From positions 2,493,022 to 2,557,021 of the forward strand of contig OY282376.1 of assembly GCA_958295845.1 (NCBI GenBank): a stretch of DNA of 64,000 bases. The letters are read 5' to 3'. The DNA comes from Caldilineaceae bacterium (GTDB taxonomy: Bacteria > Chloroflexota > Anaerolineae > Caldilineales > Caldilineaceae). This document shows positions 30,003 through 39,322 of the stretch, piece after piece. The notes under the pieces are model-generated. The model did no database searches. It saw only the letters and a list, made by a program, of their open reading frames with translations, and had not been told where the DNA came from. How positions within the stretch are numbered: position 1 is the first letter of the stretch; each line of letters starts with the position of its first letter. Both the position numbers and the translations under genes were made by a program.

Positions 30003-30470
30003 TCAGCCAACGAGGTTTATCAATGCTTGAATGAATCCGAAATGCTGCGACTCGTGATACGTGTTGAAGACCAGCGTCCCCTCAAAGTCGGACAAGGAGA
30101 CCCCAGACCCGGTCGTGAACGGGGTAAACTCGCTTTCACTGAACCGTCCCGCAGCGTAGTCCGCCTCCAGTTGCTCCTGCTGCGGCATCAGCATCGCCAC
30201 CAACGCCTCGGCATCCGGCTCAGTCTCCCAGTCGTCCGGAGACGTGTTTGGCAGATACAGCGGGACCATATCTTCAGATACCGACGATGTTAGCCCGCAG
30301 CGCTCATAGAGCAACCGCTGCTGTACGACCAGAAGGTGCCCTACATTCCAGGCTACGTTGTTATCAAACCCGTCCGGCATTGCGTGCAGCTGCCGGGCCG
30401 ACAACCCCTCAACTGCTGAATGAATTGAAGAGCGAATATGCCGGTGTATTCCTATTGCCGCCTGAGACAT
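30003..30470 (-). CDS. DinB-like metal-binding protein
   Basis: A 155-aa four-helix-bundle protein of the DinB/YfiT superfamily. Metal-ligand histidines are seen in [11 protein letters not shown] (about residue 44) and near the C terminus in [14 protein letters not shown]. Members are thiol-dependent transferases or of unknown function. AAAGGAA lies upstream of the ATG. First gene of the minus-strand operon running down to 26168. Confidence 0.82.
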   Translation of the reverse strand: MSQAAIGIHRHIRSSIHSAVEGLSARQLHAMPDGFDNNVAWNVGHLLVVQQRLLYERCGLTSSVSEDMVPLYLPNTSPDDWETEPDAEALVAMLMPQQEQLEADYAAGRFSESEFTPFTTGSGVSLSDFEGTLVFNTYHESQHFGFIQALINLVG

Positions 30471-30567
30471 CTCATGATTCCTTTCAGTTTATTGGATCTG
30501 AGTTCGGGTCCGAGGTAACTTCGGTTTCGACTGTTGGAGAAAGGAGCCAGTTTTTGTTCGGCCCTGT

Positions 30568-30632
30568 CCAGCCAGCCCCTTCCAGCCAGCCCCCTCCAGC
30601 CAGCCCCCTCCAGCCAGCCCCCTCCAGCCAGC
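30568..30632. repeat. 14-base tandem repeat, about 4.6 copies
   Basis: Unit CCAGCCAGCCCC(C/T)T, four full copies plus nine bases, nearly identical. It lies between the divergent DinB and response-regulator genes, about 100 bases upstream of the DinB start and 300 upstream of the regulator. Noncoding: 14 is not a multiple of three, so each frame cycles through three different peptides. Confidence 0.9.
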
Positions 30633-30930
30633 ATTGTACCACAGCCGAATTTTGCCAACACAGGTGCACGGACATAGTAGGACGGTGCCCTCTCCTTGCG
30701 CGCCAGACCCGAGCCGGCGTGGCGAAGATGCGATCCGCCGTCGCAGCCCGTATTCCAACGGCCTTGTCGAATCTTCAATATGTCTTCATACTTTCTGAAC
30801 ATCTCTGCGCGAAAATAGAGTTGACTTCCTAACAAACTTTGGTTTGGATACACTTGCAACCATGTCCATGCCGCCATCCTCCCTAACTCGCCTGTACTGA
30901 CATTCCATTACAGGAGCAGGACATACCGCC

Positions 30931-31620
30931 GTGTCTCAGACAATTATGGTTGTCGACGATGATATGAATCTGCGGCGAATGGTACGCGTCTACCTGGAGC
31001 AGGAGGGATATCGCGTCGTTGCAGCGGCCAACGGGCGCGACGCACTGTTCACAGCGCGCTATGAAAAGCCCGATCTCGTTCTCCTCGACCTGATGATGCC
31101 CGAGATGGGAGGTTATGATTTCATCCGTCACTTTACGCAGGAATCCGACGCGCCGATAATCGTGCTGACTGCGAAACTGGAGGAAAGCGACAAAGTCGCA
31201 GGCCTCGAGTTGGGCGCCGACGACTATGTGACCAAACCCTTCGGCGTCCAGGAGCTGATCGCCCGCATTCGCGCGGTGCTCAGAAGGGCCGGGCAGCAGA
31301 ACCGTCTGCCCGAGATTCTTCGTTCAGCCGAGATCGCTCTCGACCGAACTGGCCGCACAGTCCAGGTCCGCGGTCACCCAGTCTCCTTAACCCCCTCGGA
31401 ATTCGACCTCCTGGAGACATTCATGCTGTCGCCCGGACGTGCCTTCTCTCGCCTCGACCTACTGGAGACGGTCAGCGGTGACGCCTACGAGGGCTACGAG
31501 CGTACAATAGACGTTCACATTCGTAACCTGCGCACCAAGATAGAACCTGTTCCCAGCAAGCCACGCTATATTCAGACAGTCTACGGCATGGGATATCGCT
31601 TTGCCGCGGAAACCAACTAA
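30931..31620 (+). CDS. OmpR/PhoB-family response regulator
   Basis: A 229-aa regulator. The receiver domain has D10-D11, phosphoacceptor D53 (LLDLMMPEMGG), T80 and K102 (YVTKPFGV). The C-terminal winged helix ends with RTIDVHIRNLRTKIE and YIQTVYGMGYRF. It starts at GTG with CAGGAGCAGG upstream. Its kinase follows immediately (TAA then ATG with no gap). Target genes cannot be read directly; TGTTAA-type direct repeats elsewhere in the window could be sites for a protein of this class. Confidence 0.94.
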   Translation: MSQTIMVVDDDMNLRRMVRVYLEQEGYRVVAAANGRDALFTARYEKPDLVLLDLMMPEMGGYDFIRHFTQESDAPIIVLTAKLEESDKVAGLELGADDYVTKPFGVQELIARIRAVLRRAGQQNRLPEILRSAEIALDRTGRTVQVRGHPVSLTPSEFDLLETFMLSPGRAFSRLDLLETVSGDAYEGYERTIDVHIRNLRTKIEPVPSKPRYIQTVYGMGYRFAAETN

Positions 31621-32991
31621 ATGATCCGCTCTCTGGCAGTCAAACTTACGCTTGCCTTTCTCGCAGTTGGTATTTCAGGCTCTCTGCTGGTCGCGGCCAT
31701 TAGCGCGCAACGAACGCGGCTGGCCTTCGATCGCTTCGTCTCGCAAAATAGCGACAATTCAGTCGTTGCCGTTCTGTTGCTGGGTTTCTATGAGGAAAAC
31801 GAATATAGCTGGGAGGGCATTGAACAGTGGCTGAACGAGGAGCCCTCATTGAGCTTTCTGAGCAGACTGATCGTCCTGGCTGACAGCAATCACAAAATCA
31901 TCTACTCGCCCGAACCCGGTCAAGTGGGACGAGAAGCAGATGCCTCCGATTCGGGCGGGGGCATTTCTGTCATCCACGACGACGAGTTAGTTGGAACTGC
32001 CTACCTGAGCGGCAGCGCAATACCGGGAGAGAGTCTGCCGGGATTCTCACCTGAAAGCTTCTTCCTATACAGCGTTAACCAGGCGACAGTCCTGGCCGCC
32101 ATCATCGCCGGTCTACTTGCCCTGGCACTGGGCATTCTCCTTTCGCGCGCCCTGACGCGCCCCTTGCGCCAACTTACACTTGCCACCCAGGAGATGGCCG
32201 CCGGTCAGTTTGGCAAGCAAGTGGACACGCCCTCTCAGGATGAGATCGGAAAGCTGGCGACCGCATTCAATAGGATGAGCAAAGACCTGGCCCAAGCCAG
32301 CGGCCTTCGCCGTCAGATGACAGCCGACATCGCTCACGATCTGCGAACGCCCCTTACCATTCTGCGAGGCTATACCGAGGGCCTCCGCGACGGGTCGATC
32401 AAAGGAGAAGAAGAGCTCTATGAGCTTCTCCACCTGGAAGTAGTCCATCTTCAACACATGGTAGAAGACCTGCGAACGCTGTCCTTGGCAGACGCAGGCG
32501 AGTTGACTCTCTCATGCCGTGTTATCGATCCCAAGGCACTGCTGGAACGAGCTGGCCTGGCGCACGTTGTCTCAGCCCGCCAGAAAAACAATTCAATGGA
32601 GGTAGTCGCGCCTGACACACTTCCTTCAGTGTCCGTTGACGTGGAGCGAATGACCCAGGTCCTCGACAATCTGGTTGCCAATGCACTGCGATTCACCACT
32701 GAAGGAGAAATAGTCCTCAGTGGAACCAACCAGGACGGCACGGTCACCCTCCACGTTGCCGATTCCGGAACAGGTATACCTCCTGAAGAACTGGACCACA
32801 TCTTTGACCGCTTCTACAAAGTCGACAGGTCCCGCCACCGCGACGGACAAGCGCAGTCCGGGCTGGGGCTCGCCATTGCCAAAGCCATCGTCGAAGCCCA
32901 TGACGGCACCATTTCTGCCGAATCAACCCCGGGCGAAGGCACACGATTCACAATTCAACTCCCCAAATCCCCCAATCCCCAAATTTCCTAA
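31621..32991 (+). CDS. Membrane sensor histidine kinase
   Basis: A 456-aa kinase partnered with the response regulator. Membrane segments lie at about 8-28 and 152-176 with an extracytoplasmic sensor of about 120 aa between. A HAMP domain follows (173-226), then HisKA with H239 in ADIAHDLRTPL, and HATPase_c with the N box around N350/N354 (VLDNLVANALRF), DSGTGI at 381-386 and GLGLAIAKAIV. The sensor region has no recognised fold. Complete and intact; the ATG immediately follows the regulator stop. Confidence 0.94.
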   Translation: MIRSLAVKLTLAFLAVGISGSLLVAAISAQRTRLAFDRFVSQNSDNSVVAVLLLGFYEENEYSWEGIEQWLNEEPSLSFLSRLIVLADSNHKIIYSPEPGQVGREADASDSGGGISVIHDDELVGTAYLSGSAIPGESLPGFSPESFFLYSVNQATVLAAIIAGLLALALGILLSRALTRPLRQLTLATQEMAAGQFGKQVDTPSQDEIGKLATAFNRMSKDLAQASGLRRQMTADIAHDLRTPLTILRGYTEGLRDGSIKGEEELYELLHLEVVHLQHMVEDLRTLSLADAGELTLSCRVIDPKALLERAGLAHVVSARQKNNSMEVVAPDTLPSVSVDVERMTQVLDNLVANALRFTTEGEIVLSGTNQDGTVTLHVADSGTGIPPEELDHIFDRFYKVDRSRHRDGQAQSGLGLAIAKAIVEAHDGTISAESTPGEGTRFTIQLPKSPNPQIS

Positions 32992-33392
32992 GTAAAACAA
33001 CTTCGAAACACCTCCTTCACATTTTCTAAATGAGTCTGTTGTAAGATTTCTGTCAGAGTTACACGCGGCGGGCGAATTCTGCTTTCCCACTGGTCTGGCC
33101 TCCAAAATGAAGTGTCCAAGGGAGAAGAGCAAAGTGAGAGGTTCTGTGCCGAAAGATAGGCCTGACAATTTTTCTGTCTCGCTGTTCAGTCGTCCGCCAT
33201 CAGTTCCCGTTTTCACGCCCGGCTCATCCAGACAACCTAGGAAAGAGCCGAAACACGCCAGGGTCTGCCAGAACTACCTTCGGACTCCTACATCGCGTGA
33301 GCTTTCTGTTCTTCCTAAACTCATGAGTGTCGGAAAAGCGGCTCAACTCCGACAGCGTGACCCGTCTTAACGATCTGTTCTGGAGGTCGAAA
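32992..33392. other. Intergenic region before the secreted repeat protein
   Basis: About 400 bases. The regulator/kinase transcript ends here and the secreted protein begins at 33393. A CTGTTGT...CTGTCAG motif pair (33036-33056) is present, but its 14-base period does not fit a pho-type box. No terminator or clear promoter was recognised. Confidence 0.5.
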
Positions 33393-35018
33393 ATGAACAA
33401 TCTCCTCCGTCTCCCCTGCACCCTCCTCTTAGCAGCCACTCTGTCCCTACGCGGGACTGTTGCCGTCCTTGCCGATGGCAACGATGGCAAACTTGAACCC
33501 ATGGGGCACATTTTCAGGTCCAATCTAGACGTGGAAGAGGAGGGCGGCGACGACAACGACGATGGTGATACACCGCCGCCCACCGACGATGACGGCTTTG
33601 ACACGCCCCATACAGACTACGACGGGGTCGATACACCCGCAACCGACAACGATGGGATAGATACTCCCTTGTCGACCGACAATGACGGAGTAGACACACC
33701 CTATACCGACTATGATGGTGTCGACGAGCCGGGCGTCCCGACTCTACGGGCAGAGGCGAATGGCGCCAGTGTAAAATTGTCCTGGAACGCAACTGCTGCC
33801 GCTGATTCCTATGAGCTCTGGGCGTATGATCAAACAAACGCCTGGCAGAAAATCGGCGGAGAGAATCTTAACGCAACCACCTGCACTCACACAGAGGTCG
33901 TCCCCGGTACGACCTACAATTACACCATTCGTGCGATAAGCGGGACAGGTGAAGCAAGCGCTTGGTCAGCCTATGTGACTGCGACAACTGCCGTGCCCGG
34001 GTCGCTGACAGTCGCCCCTGTGCTAACGGCGCTTTCTGGTGACAGTCAGGTTGACCTCAGTTGGAACGGAATATCCGGCGCGGTACGCTACGAACTCTGG
34101 GCTTGGGAGCCCGTGCATGACTGGCAACTGATTGGCGGCGACAACCTGACTGGCACAAGCCATCAACACGCAGGCCTCTCTGCGGGCGATTCCTTCATCT
34201 ACACTATCCGTGGAGTGGGCGCGTCAGGAAATACCGGGCCATGGGCACAATATGTTGATGCAACGGTAGGGGCAACCGCCGGCGCATTGACCTCCACGCC
34301 AACCTCCACCCCAACCTCCACACCCACTGCTACGCCAACCGCCTCCGCGAGTGTATCAGTCCGATCTTCGCCAGGCGTCGGCCCCAGATCAAATGGACCG
34401 ACCGCAACGCCAACGCTAACGTCAACAACAACCGTCACGCCTACGCCGACAGCGACCCCCACCGTAAGATCCCAGCCCCCAGGCACCGACAACGACGGAT
34501 ACAGTACTCCCCTGACAGACTACGACGGAATCGACACCCCGACGACAGACAATGACGGCTTCAGCACACCTCCCTTTACTGACAATGATGGTGAGTTCAC
34601 ACCATATACCGATTACGATGGCACTGACAGCGACGGCACCGACAGCGACGGCATCGACACACCCACAACAACCGACAACGACGGCATCGACACACCCACA
34701 ACAACCGACAATGACGGCATCGACACACCCACACCGACCGACAACGACGGCACCGACAGCGACGGCATCGACACGCCCACACCGACCGACAACGACGGCA
34801 CCGACAGCGACGGTATCGACACGCCCACGCCGACAGACAACGACGGCACCGACAGCGACGGCATCGACACGCCCACACCAACCGACAACGATGGCACCGA
34901 CAGCGACGGCATCGACACGCCCACACCAACCGACAACGATGGCACCGACAGCGACGGCATCGACACGCCCACACCATCAAGCGGTTCAGACAGCGGAGCA
35001 AGCAGTGTTAGCAGTTAA
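33393..35018 (+). CDS. Secreted protein with two fibronectin type III domains and Asp-Gly repeats
   Basis: A 541-aa exported protein. Signal peptide at residues 1-28 (LLLAATLSLRGTVAVLADG). An acidic repeat block (50-112) has D-x-D-G-x-D-T-P units. Two FnIII-like domains follow (about 115-205 and 212-305; VKLSWNATAAADSYELW, QVDLSWNGISGAVRYELW), then a Thr/Pro linker (STPTSTPTSTPTATPT), then more D-x-D-G repeats to the end (380-530). The D-x-D-G pattern resembles calcium-binding thrombospondin type-3/dockerin-like loops. The ATG follows TGGAGG six bases upstream. Likely surface-exposed. Its last 14 bases overlap the next gene. Confidence 0.8.
   Translation: MNNLLRLPCTLLLAATLSLRGTVAVLADGNDGKLEPMGHIFRSNLDVEEEGGDDNDDGDTPPPTDDDGFDTPHTDYDGVDTPATDNDGIDTPLSTDNDGVDTPYTDYDGVDEPGVPTLRAEANGASVKLSWNATAAADSYELWAYDQTNAWQKIGGENLNATTCTHTEVVPGTTYNYTIRAISGTGEASAWSAYVTATTAVPGSLTVAPVLTALSGDSQVDLSWNGISGAVRYELWAWEPVHDWQLIGGDNLTGTSHQHAGLSAGDSFIYTIRGVGASGNTGPWAQYVDATVGATAGALTSTPTSTPTSTPTATPTASASVSVRSSPGVGPRSNGPTATPTLTSTTTVTPTPTATPTVRSQPPGTDNDGYSTPLTDYDGIDTPTTDNDGFSTPPFTDNDGEFTPYTDYDGTDSDGTDSDGIDTPTTTDNDGIDTPTTTDNDGIDTPTPTDNDGTDSDGIDTPTPTDNDGTDSDGIDTPTPTDNDGTDSDGIDTPTPTDNDGTDSDGIDTPTPTDNDGTDSDGIDTPTPSSGSDSGASSVSS
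34737..34976 (+). repeat. 48-base in-frame tandem repeat, five copies
   Basis: Five near-identical 48-base units, each encoding TDNDGTDSDGIDTPTP, inside the secreted protein; related shorter units precede it. Because 48 is a multiple of three, other frames on both strands stay open across the array and give long false reading frames. Copy number is likely to vary by slippage. Confidence 0.95.
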
Positions 35019-36243
35019 AGAACAACCCCAAGCCTCGTCTGCAACCATTCCACTTTATCCCCAGGTAGCATTCCCCCAAGACTCTAGTCTGCCTGGGCTG
35101 CCCAATCTCTTTGACGGGCAGTGGGTTTGGCAATCAGCTCGAGAATATTCTGAATTCTGGGACGCTTCCCCTGTTCAGATTCGCGTGCGCCAGTTCAGCC
35201 ACATACCCGGAAGAACAGCAGTCGTAAGTTACATCGCCGAGTGGGATCCAGAGGCATACATCCCGTCGGAGATTTTCACTTTCCGTCTTGAATCGGGCAA
35301 GCCGCTATCATTCTCTCGCTACCCGCAGGACCATGCGTTACCGGGGCTTGAGACAGCTGCCCATCCCGACTCGGGTCTGAGACTGCTGAATCAACACGTG
35401 TTTGCGTTCCCAAGGCGCAAGCTGCGTGTGGAAATGGTACGATACCGACCGGGCAGTCGCGCCGTACTTCGACATCGATCTGGCAAGATTCGTTTGTATG
35501 TACGCGTGATGAGACCTTCAGCGCTACCCAATCTGCTCGCGGCTGCAGAGCTGGCCGGGCACTCCGACTTCGCAGTTCCCAGTGTCGTTGGATCCTGGGG
35601 CGAAGGAGGGGTCGTCTGGCTTTCCGAGATTCCCGGTAGGAACGTACGTCGGCTCATGGGCAGTGGCAGACCACCAGAACCCGATCTGGTCTTGGAAGCA
35701 CTCGAGAGCCTCTGGGCAGTTCCTCTGCAGACGGAAGGTTGCCCGTTCAATCTGGAAGGGGCATATCGGAGGGCAAAACGAACCTTCAGACATGCACTAG
35801 ACGGCTTCGACACTGCACATGAGCTTCTCGACACGGTTACGCAGGCGTTGGACCCCTTTGCTCGTTCGTGGCAGCCCACAACGACCGCTCACAACGACTT
35901 CTACGATGATCAGATGCTGGCCCTGCCAGACGGGCGCGTCGCCATAGTCGACTTTGAAGAAGCCGGCCCCGGTGACCCCATGTTGGATGTAGGAAACTTC
36001 CTGGCACACCTCAAATGGGCGTCCTGCATGGGACGCAGACCCAAAAAGGACGTGAGCGGCGCCTACTACGCCCAGCTCAAATCGGCTGCCCTCAATCGAT
36101 TTCACTGGAGCGAGCAGGAGCTCAACCTGCGCGAAGCAATCTGCCTGTTCAGAGTCACCACCAACACGATAAGACGACCCTCAGAAGAGTGGCAAAGTCG
36201 TACCCTGAAAGGATTGAGCCTGGTTAACGAGCGACTAAACTGA
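35005..36243 (+). CDS. Aminoglycoside phosphotransferase (APH)-like kinase
   Basis: A 412-aa protein whose kinase core is in the C-terminal half. The catalytic loop is HNDFYDDQMLALPDG and the metal-binding segment is VAIVDFEEAGPGDPMLDVGNFLAHL, together matching the APH/choline kinase-like family. The N-terminal 150 residues (FDGQWVWQSAREYSEFWDAS, then VRYRPGSRAVLRHR) act as the N-lobe and look specific to this lineage. The start is GTG at 35005, with GGAG at 34995-34998 six bases before it. This lies inside the last codons of the secreted protein gene, so translation is probably coupled. The phosphate acceptor is unknown; antibiotic modification is not implied. Confidence 0.78.
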   Translation: MLAVKEQPQASSATIPLYPQVAFPQDSSLPGLPNLFDGQWVWQSAREYSEFWDASPVQIRVRQFSHIPGRTAVVSYIAEWDPEAYIPSEIFTFRLESGKPLSFSRYPQDHALPGLETAAHPDSGLRLLNQHVFAFPRRKLRVEMVRYRPGSRAVLRHRSGKIRLYVRVMRPSALPNLLAAAELAGHSDFAVPSVVGSWGEGGVVWLSEIPGRNVRRLMGSGRPPEPDLVLEALESLWAVPLQTEGCPFNLEGAYRRAKRTFRHALDGFDTAHELLDTVTQALDPFARSWQPTTTAHNDFYDDQMLALPDGRVAIVDFEEAGPGDPMLDVGNFLAHLKWASCMGRRPKKDVSGAYYAQLKSAALNRFHWSEQELNLREAICLFRVTTNTIRRPSEEWQSRTLKGLSLVNERLN

Positions 36244-36841
36244 CCCCATTCGAAATTGTAAGAACTCTTCTCGCGTCTGTCTGATACCGAGGAAACACTC
36301 TTCACCTTCGCTAAGATTATCAAGACAGGCTCGAGTGACAACGGATTCCCCGCCGCCCCGGTACCGTCCTTGGCCCCCCTTTCGCACCCGCAACACAGCC
36401 TGCGGAATGGCCGTCCTCTCTTCTTCGAATCATCCTGACTTCCGTCCGCCTCTGATCAGACCATTAAGTATAGAAGGCTCAATGCCGGCACAATGTAGGC
36501 TGTCTTCGCGCATCTGTGCCTACAATTCTAGGCGAGTCAACGCCCAGCCAGAATCCGGCCTACTTTCGGGAGAAGACGTCTGAATATAGCGTCCCCGGCA
36601 GTTGCCGCACAAAGCAAGCAAGTAAGTTTCCCCTTGAGCTACGCAACCAAAAGGCTTGGCTTCTGAATTCCTACTGTAGTTTGCTACGGCAGGCTACCTT
36701 AACATGCCATCGCATTGCCCCGATTTCCAGTAAGAATCTGAAGACTTCAACAGGTCACCTGGGGCTGCGAACCAACCACAGCGAACACCCTTCTAGGACA
36801 GATTCCTGAATCTCTAGCAATGTTGCGGCATCTCAACATCG
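36244..36841. other. Intergenic region, no recognisable gene
   Basis: About 600 bases between the APH-like gene and the regulatory repeats at 36842. GTAGGC near 36496 can pair with GCCTAC about 25 bases later as a six-base stem. No coding signal or known RNA motif is evident. Confidence 0.5.
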
Positions 36842-36861
36842 TGTTAATATCCTGTTAACAG
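36842..36861 (+). promoter_or_regulatory. TGTTAA direct repeats, candidate regulator site
   Basis: TGTTAA at 36842 and again at 36853, spaced one DNA turn (11 bases) apart; the second lies inside the perfect palindrome CTGTTAACAG (36852-36861). Eleven-base direct repeats of this type are typical sites of OmpR/PhoP-family regulators. It lies about 100 bases before the lipoprotein gene of the MacAB-like locus. Confidence 0.4.
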
Positions 36862-36960
36862 GCAACTAATAGAGTAGGAATAGGAAGTTGGCTACTCAGC
36901 CGATGAAGTGTTGCGGACTAAAGGCAGCCGCGCGCCTCCAGCAGAAAGGAAGTCAAGTAT

Positions 36961-37701
36961 ATGAATCGGGCACTGGCAGTCCTTCTTATTGCTGTAACTA
37001 TTTTGGCACTTTCCGCCTGCAACCGAAACGACGATTCCCCGCCGGCAGGAGCCGACGAGGCCGCCAATGGCTCAACGCAAGAGACTGAGACTGTTTCAAC
37101 CGCCGACGGCCAGTCATCTTCGTCGTTGGACAATTCCTACGAAGGAGCCCTACCCCCGACGAACCAGCTCATTCTGGGGATTCTCAAGTTGGAAGATACT
37201 GATCATGCCGTGAACGGAGCCCAAGCGGCGTCAATGCTGGCTCTGTGGCAAGCTCTTCAAAGTGGGACCATCCAAAACCAGACTGAACGCGCAGCAATTC
37301 TCCGCCAGATCGAAGGAACCCTGACCGACGCGCAGATCGACGCCATCGGCGCCATGCAACTGACCTTCACCGACATGAACGACTGGGCTGAAGCGAATGG
37401 GCTAGAGCTGCCCCAGTTCGGGCAAGGAGGCGAGGGCAGGCAGGGAGGCCAAGGGGGCCAAGGGGGCCAAGGCGGCATTTTTGCCGATATGTCGGCCGAG
37501 GAACGGGCCGCATTCCGTCAGGAGATGCAGGACCTCTCGCCGGAAGAACGCAGCGAGAGACTGCAGGAAATGGGAGTTGAAGTTCCCGAAGGTGGTTTCC
37601 AAGGCGGCGGCGGGCAAGGCGGCCCCGGCGGAGCTGGCGGCCGTTTCGGCATACTGATGGCCCCTCTGATTGAGCTTCTCGAGTCCAAGGCTTCACTCTA
37701 G
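36961..37701 (+). CDS. Lipoprotein with a Gly/Gln-rich segment
   Basis: A 246-aa predicted lipoprotein (lipobox LSAC, Cys 20) that heads the export locus. A Ser/Thr/Glu-rich spacer follows. A helical region (about 65-150; GILKLEDTDHAVNGAQAASMLALWQAL, ILRQIEGTLTDAQIDAI) precedes Gly-rich repeats (GGQGGQGGQGG, about 158-178, and again near 220). Short acidic-helix motifs lie between (DMSAEERAAFRQEMQDLSPEERSERLQEMG). No enzymatic motif. AAAGGAAG lies upstream. Similar proteins next to ABC exporters in Chloroflexi are uncharacterised. Confidence 0.7.
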   Translation: MNRALAVLLIAVTILALSACNRNDDSPPAGADEAANGSTQETETVSTADGQSSSSLDNSYEGALPPTNQLILGILKLEDTDHAVNGAQAASMLALWQALQSGTIQNQTERAAILRQIEGTLTDAQIDAIGAMQLTFTDMNDWAEANGLELPQFGQGGEGRQGGQGGQGGQGGIFADMSAEERAAFRQEMQDLSPEERSERLQEMGVEVPEGGFQGGGGQGGPGGAGGRFGILMAPLIELLESKASL

Positions 37702-37749
37702 CAACGTTGCCCCACCCAGTCGCCAAACCGCGGGGAACGGAGACTAACG

Positions 37750-39273
37750 ATGAAGACAATTCTTCTGAGTCTCGTAATACTGCTCGTATTCGGCACCGGT
37801 GCCTACTACGGTTACAACACCTATTTCGTTACCGAACAGCCTGAAGCCGCCGCGCCTGAACTGCAGACCACCCTGGTGCGCCGCGGCGATCTCGTTCTGA
37901 CTGCCGGAGGAATCGGTACGCTCTTCGCAGGTGAAGAGACAAAGGTCGGCTTTCCCAGCAGTGGTATAGTCAGCAGTATTGCCGCACATGTTGGCGACCG
38001 GGTCGATGTAAATCAGGTGCTGGCAACGCTGGCGTATGATTCTGCCCTGAATTCACAGCTCATCTCGGCCCAGATCAACCTGCGCCTGGCAGAAATCGCG
38101 CTCATCGAGTTGACGGGAGAAGTGAGTGGGGCCGACCTTGCCGCGGCGCAGTCCAGTTTGGCCACCGCGCAGGCAGAATATGACCGTCTCGTGGCTCCTC
38201 CCACAGCAGAGGAAGTCAACGCCGCCCGCAGCGAGCTGGTCAGCGCGCAAAGCGCCCTCAACACGCTCCTGGCCGGTCCTTCCGACGATACAATGACAAG
38301 CCTGCAGTCCGACCTGAAGTCAGCGGAAGTCGCCAGGGCCGAGGCCCAGTCCGCCTACGACAGGGTCGCCTGGCGCAACGACGTCGGCAGAACCTCTGAG
38401 GCAGCAAACCTGCAAGCAGCTACACTCGCCTACGAAAAGGCCCTGGCCCAGTTCAATATTGGATCTGCGGGCGCTGCAGAAGACGAGGTCGAATCAGCCA
38501 GAGGGCGAGTCTTGCAGGCCCAAAATACACTCAACCTTCTGCTTCAAAGCGCCGAAGAACTGGACGTGGCTGCAGCAAGGGCGAAAGTAGAACAGAATCG
38601 CGCCGCGCTGGAAGACCTTCTGGACGGGCCCAGCGCTGAAGCCCTTGAAAAGGCTGAATTGGCTGTGGAGCAAGCCCGCCTGGCTGCTGAAGACGTTAAG
38701 CGTGAAATCGAAGGCGGCGCCATTCGGGCGCCAATGGCAGGGGTAGTCACTTCTGTCTCCATTGAGCAAGGGGACGCCGTGACCGGAGGGCCAATCATCG
38801 GCATGGCCAACATCGATGTCGCCCAGGTCCGCTTCTGGATCGAAGAGCTGGACATTTCCGCCGCCGTGCCAGGGTTTCCTGTCAGCATCGTCTTCGAGGC
38901 TTTCCCCGAATTCAGCTACACAGGAGAGATTACACGCGTCGAACCGGCTCTGGTTGAGGTTGACGGAGCATCCGCCATTCAAGCATGGGCCAGTATCGAC
39001 ATGACCCAACACGCGGCGCCTCTCCTGTTCGGCATGAACGCTGAGGTAGAGATTATCGCCGGCGAAGCCAGAAATACGCTGCTCGTACCCGTCCAGGCCC
39101 TGAGAGAAATCAGTCCCGGGCAATTCGCTGTCTTCGTGGTTGGACCCGGTGAAGAACTTGAATTTCGCCCTGTGCAGGTAGGCCTGAGGAATTTCGTCAG
39201 CGCTGAGGTCCTTACTGGGCTGGAAGAAGGCGAGACCATCAGTACCGGCGACGCCCAGGTGGGGAGCAACTAA
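37750..39273 (+). CDS. MacA/HlyD-type periplasmic adaptor protein
   Basis: A 507-aa membrane-fusion protein. N-terminal anchor helix at residues 4-20. A lipoyl/barrel-sandwich half lies at 40-95 (GFPSSGIVSSIAAHVGDRVDVNQVLATL), then a long alpha-helical hairpin (about 100-330) built of Ala/Glu/Gln heptads. The second lipoyl half follows (IRAPMAGVVTSVSIEQGDAVTGG), then beta-barrel and C-terminal domains (LVPVQALREISPGQFAVFVV). It links an inner-membrane ABC pump to an outer layer. The helical hairpin is longer than in E. coli MacA. No outer-membrane TolC gene is in the window, as expected for a monoderm-like envelope. Confidence 0.9.
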   Translation: MKTILLSLVILLVFGTGAYYGYNTYFVTEQPEAAAPELQTTLVRRGDLVLTAGGIGTLFAGEETKVGFPSSGIVSSIAAHVGDRVDVNQVLATLAYDSALNSQLISAQINLRLAEIALIELTGEVSGADLAAAQSSLATAQAEYDRLVAPPTAEEVNAARSELVSAQSALNTLLAGPSDDTMTSLQSDLKSAEVARAEAQSAYDRVAWRNDVGRTSEAANLQAATLAYEKALAQFNIGSAGAAEDEVESARGRVLQAQNTLNLLLQSAEELDVAAARAKVEQNRAALEDLLDGPSAEALEKAELAVEQARLAAEDVKREIEGGAIRAPMAGVVTSVSIEQGDAVTGGPIIGMANIDVAQVRFWIEELDISAAVPGFPVSIVFEAFPEFSYTGEITRVEPALVEVDGASAIQAWASIDMTQHAAPLLFGMNAEVEIIAGEARNTLLVPVQALREISPGQFAVFVVGPGEELEFRPVQVGLRNFVSAEVLTGLEEGETISTGDAQVGSN

Positions 39274-39322
39274 TCGCTTTGCACAGCGCACCCACTCGCA
39301 ACCCGCAAAAGACGGTAACGAT

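Noticed and set aside
33036..33056. Pho-box-like CTGT repeats after the histidine kinase
   Set aside because: The two CTGT units are 14 bases apart instead of 11, and no promoter follows at a fitting distance.
34737..34976. CRISPR-like spacing of repeats
   Set aside because: Units are contiguous, without spacers, in frame with a protein, and no cas gene is near. The 14-base array at 30568 is likewise contiguous.
34552..35004. Long open extension upstream of the APH-like kinase, and minus-strand open frames, across the 48-base repeat
   Set aside because: The repeat length is a multiple of three, so frames without stops stay open. The peptides are simple TATAST/SMPSLSVPS repeats, and a good GTG start with GGAG exists at 35005.
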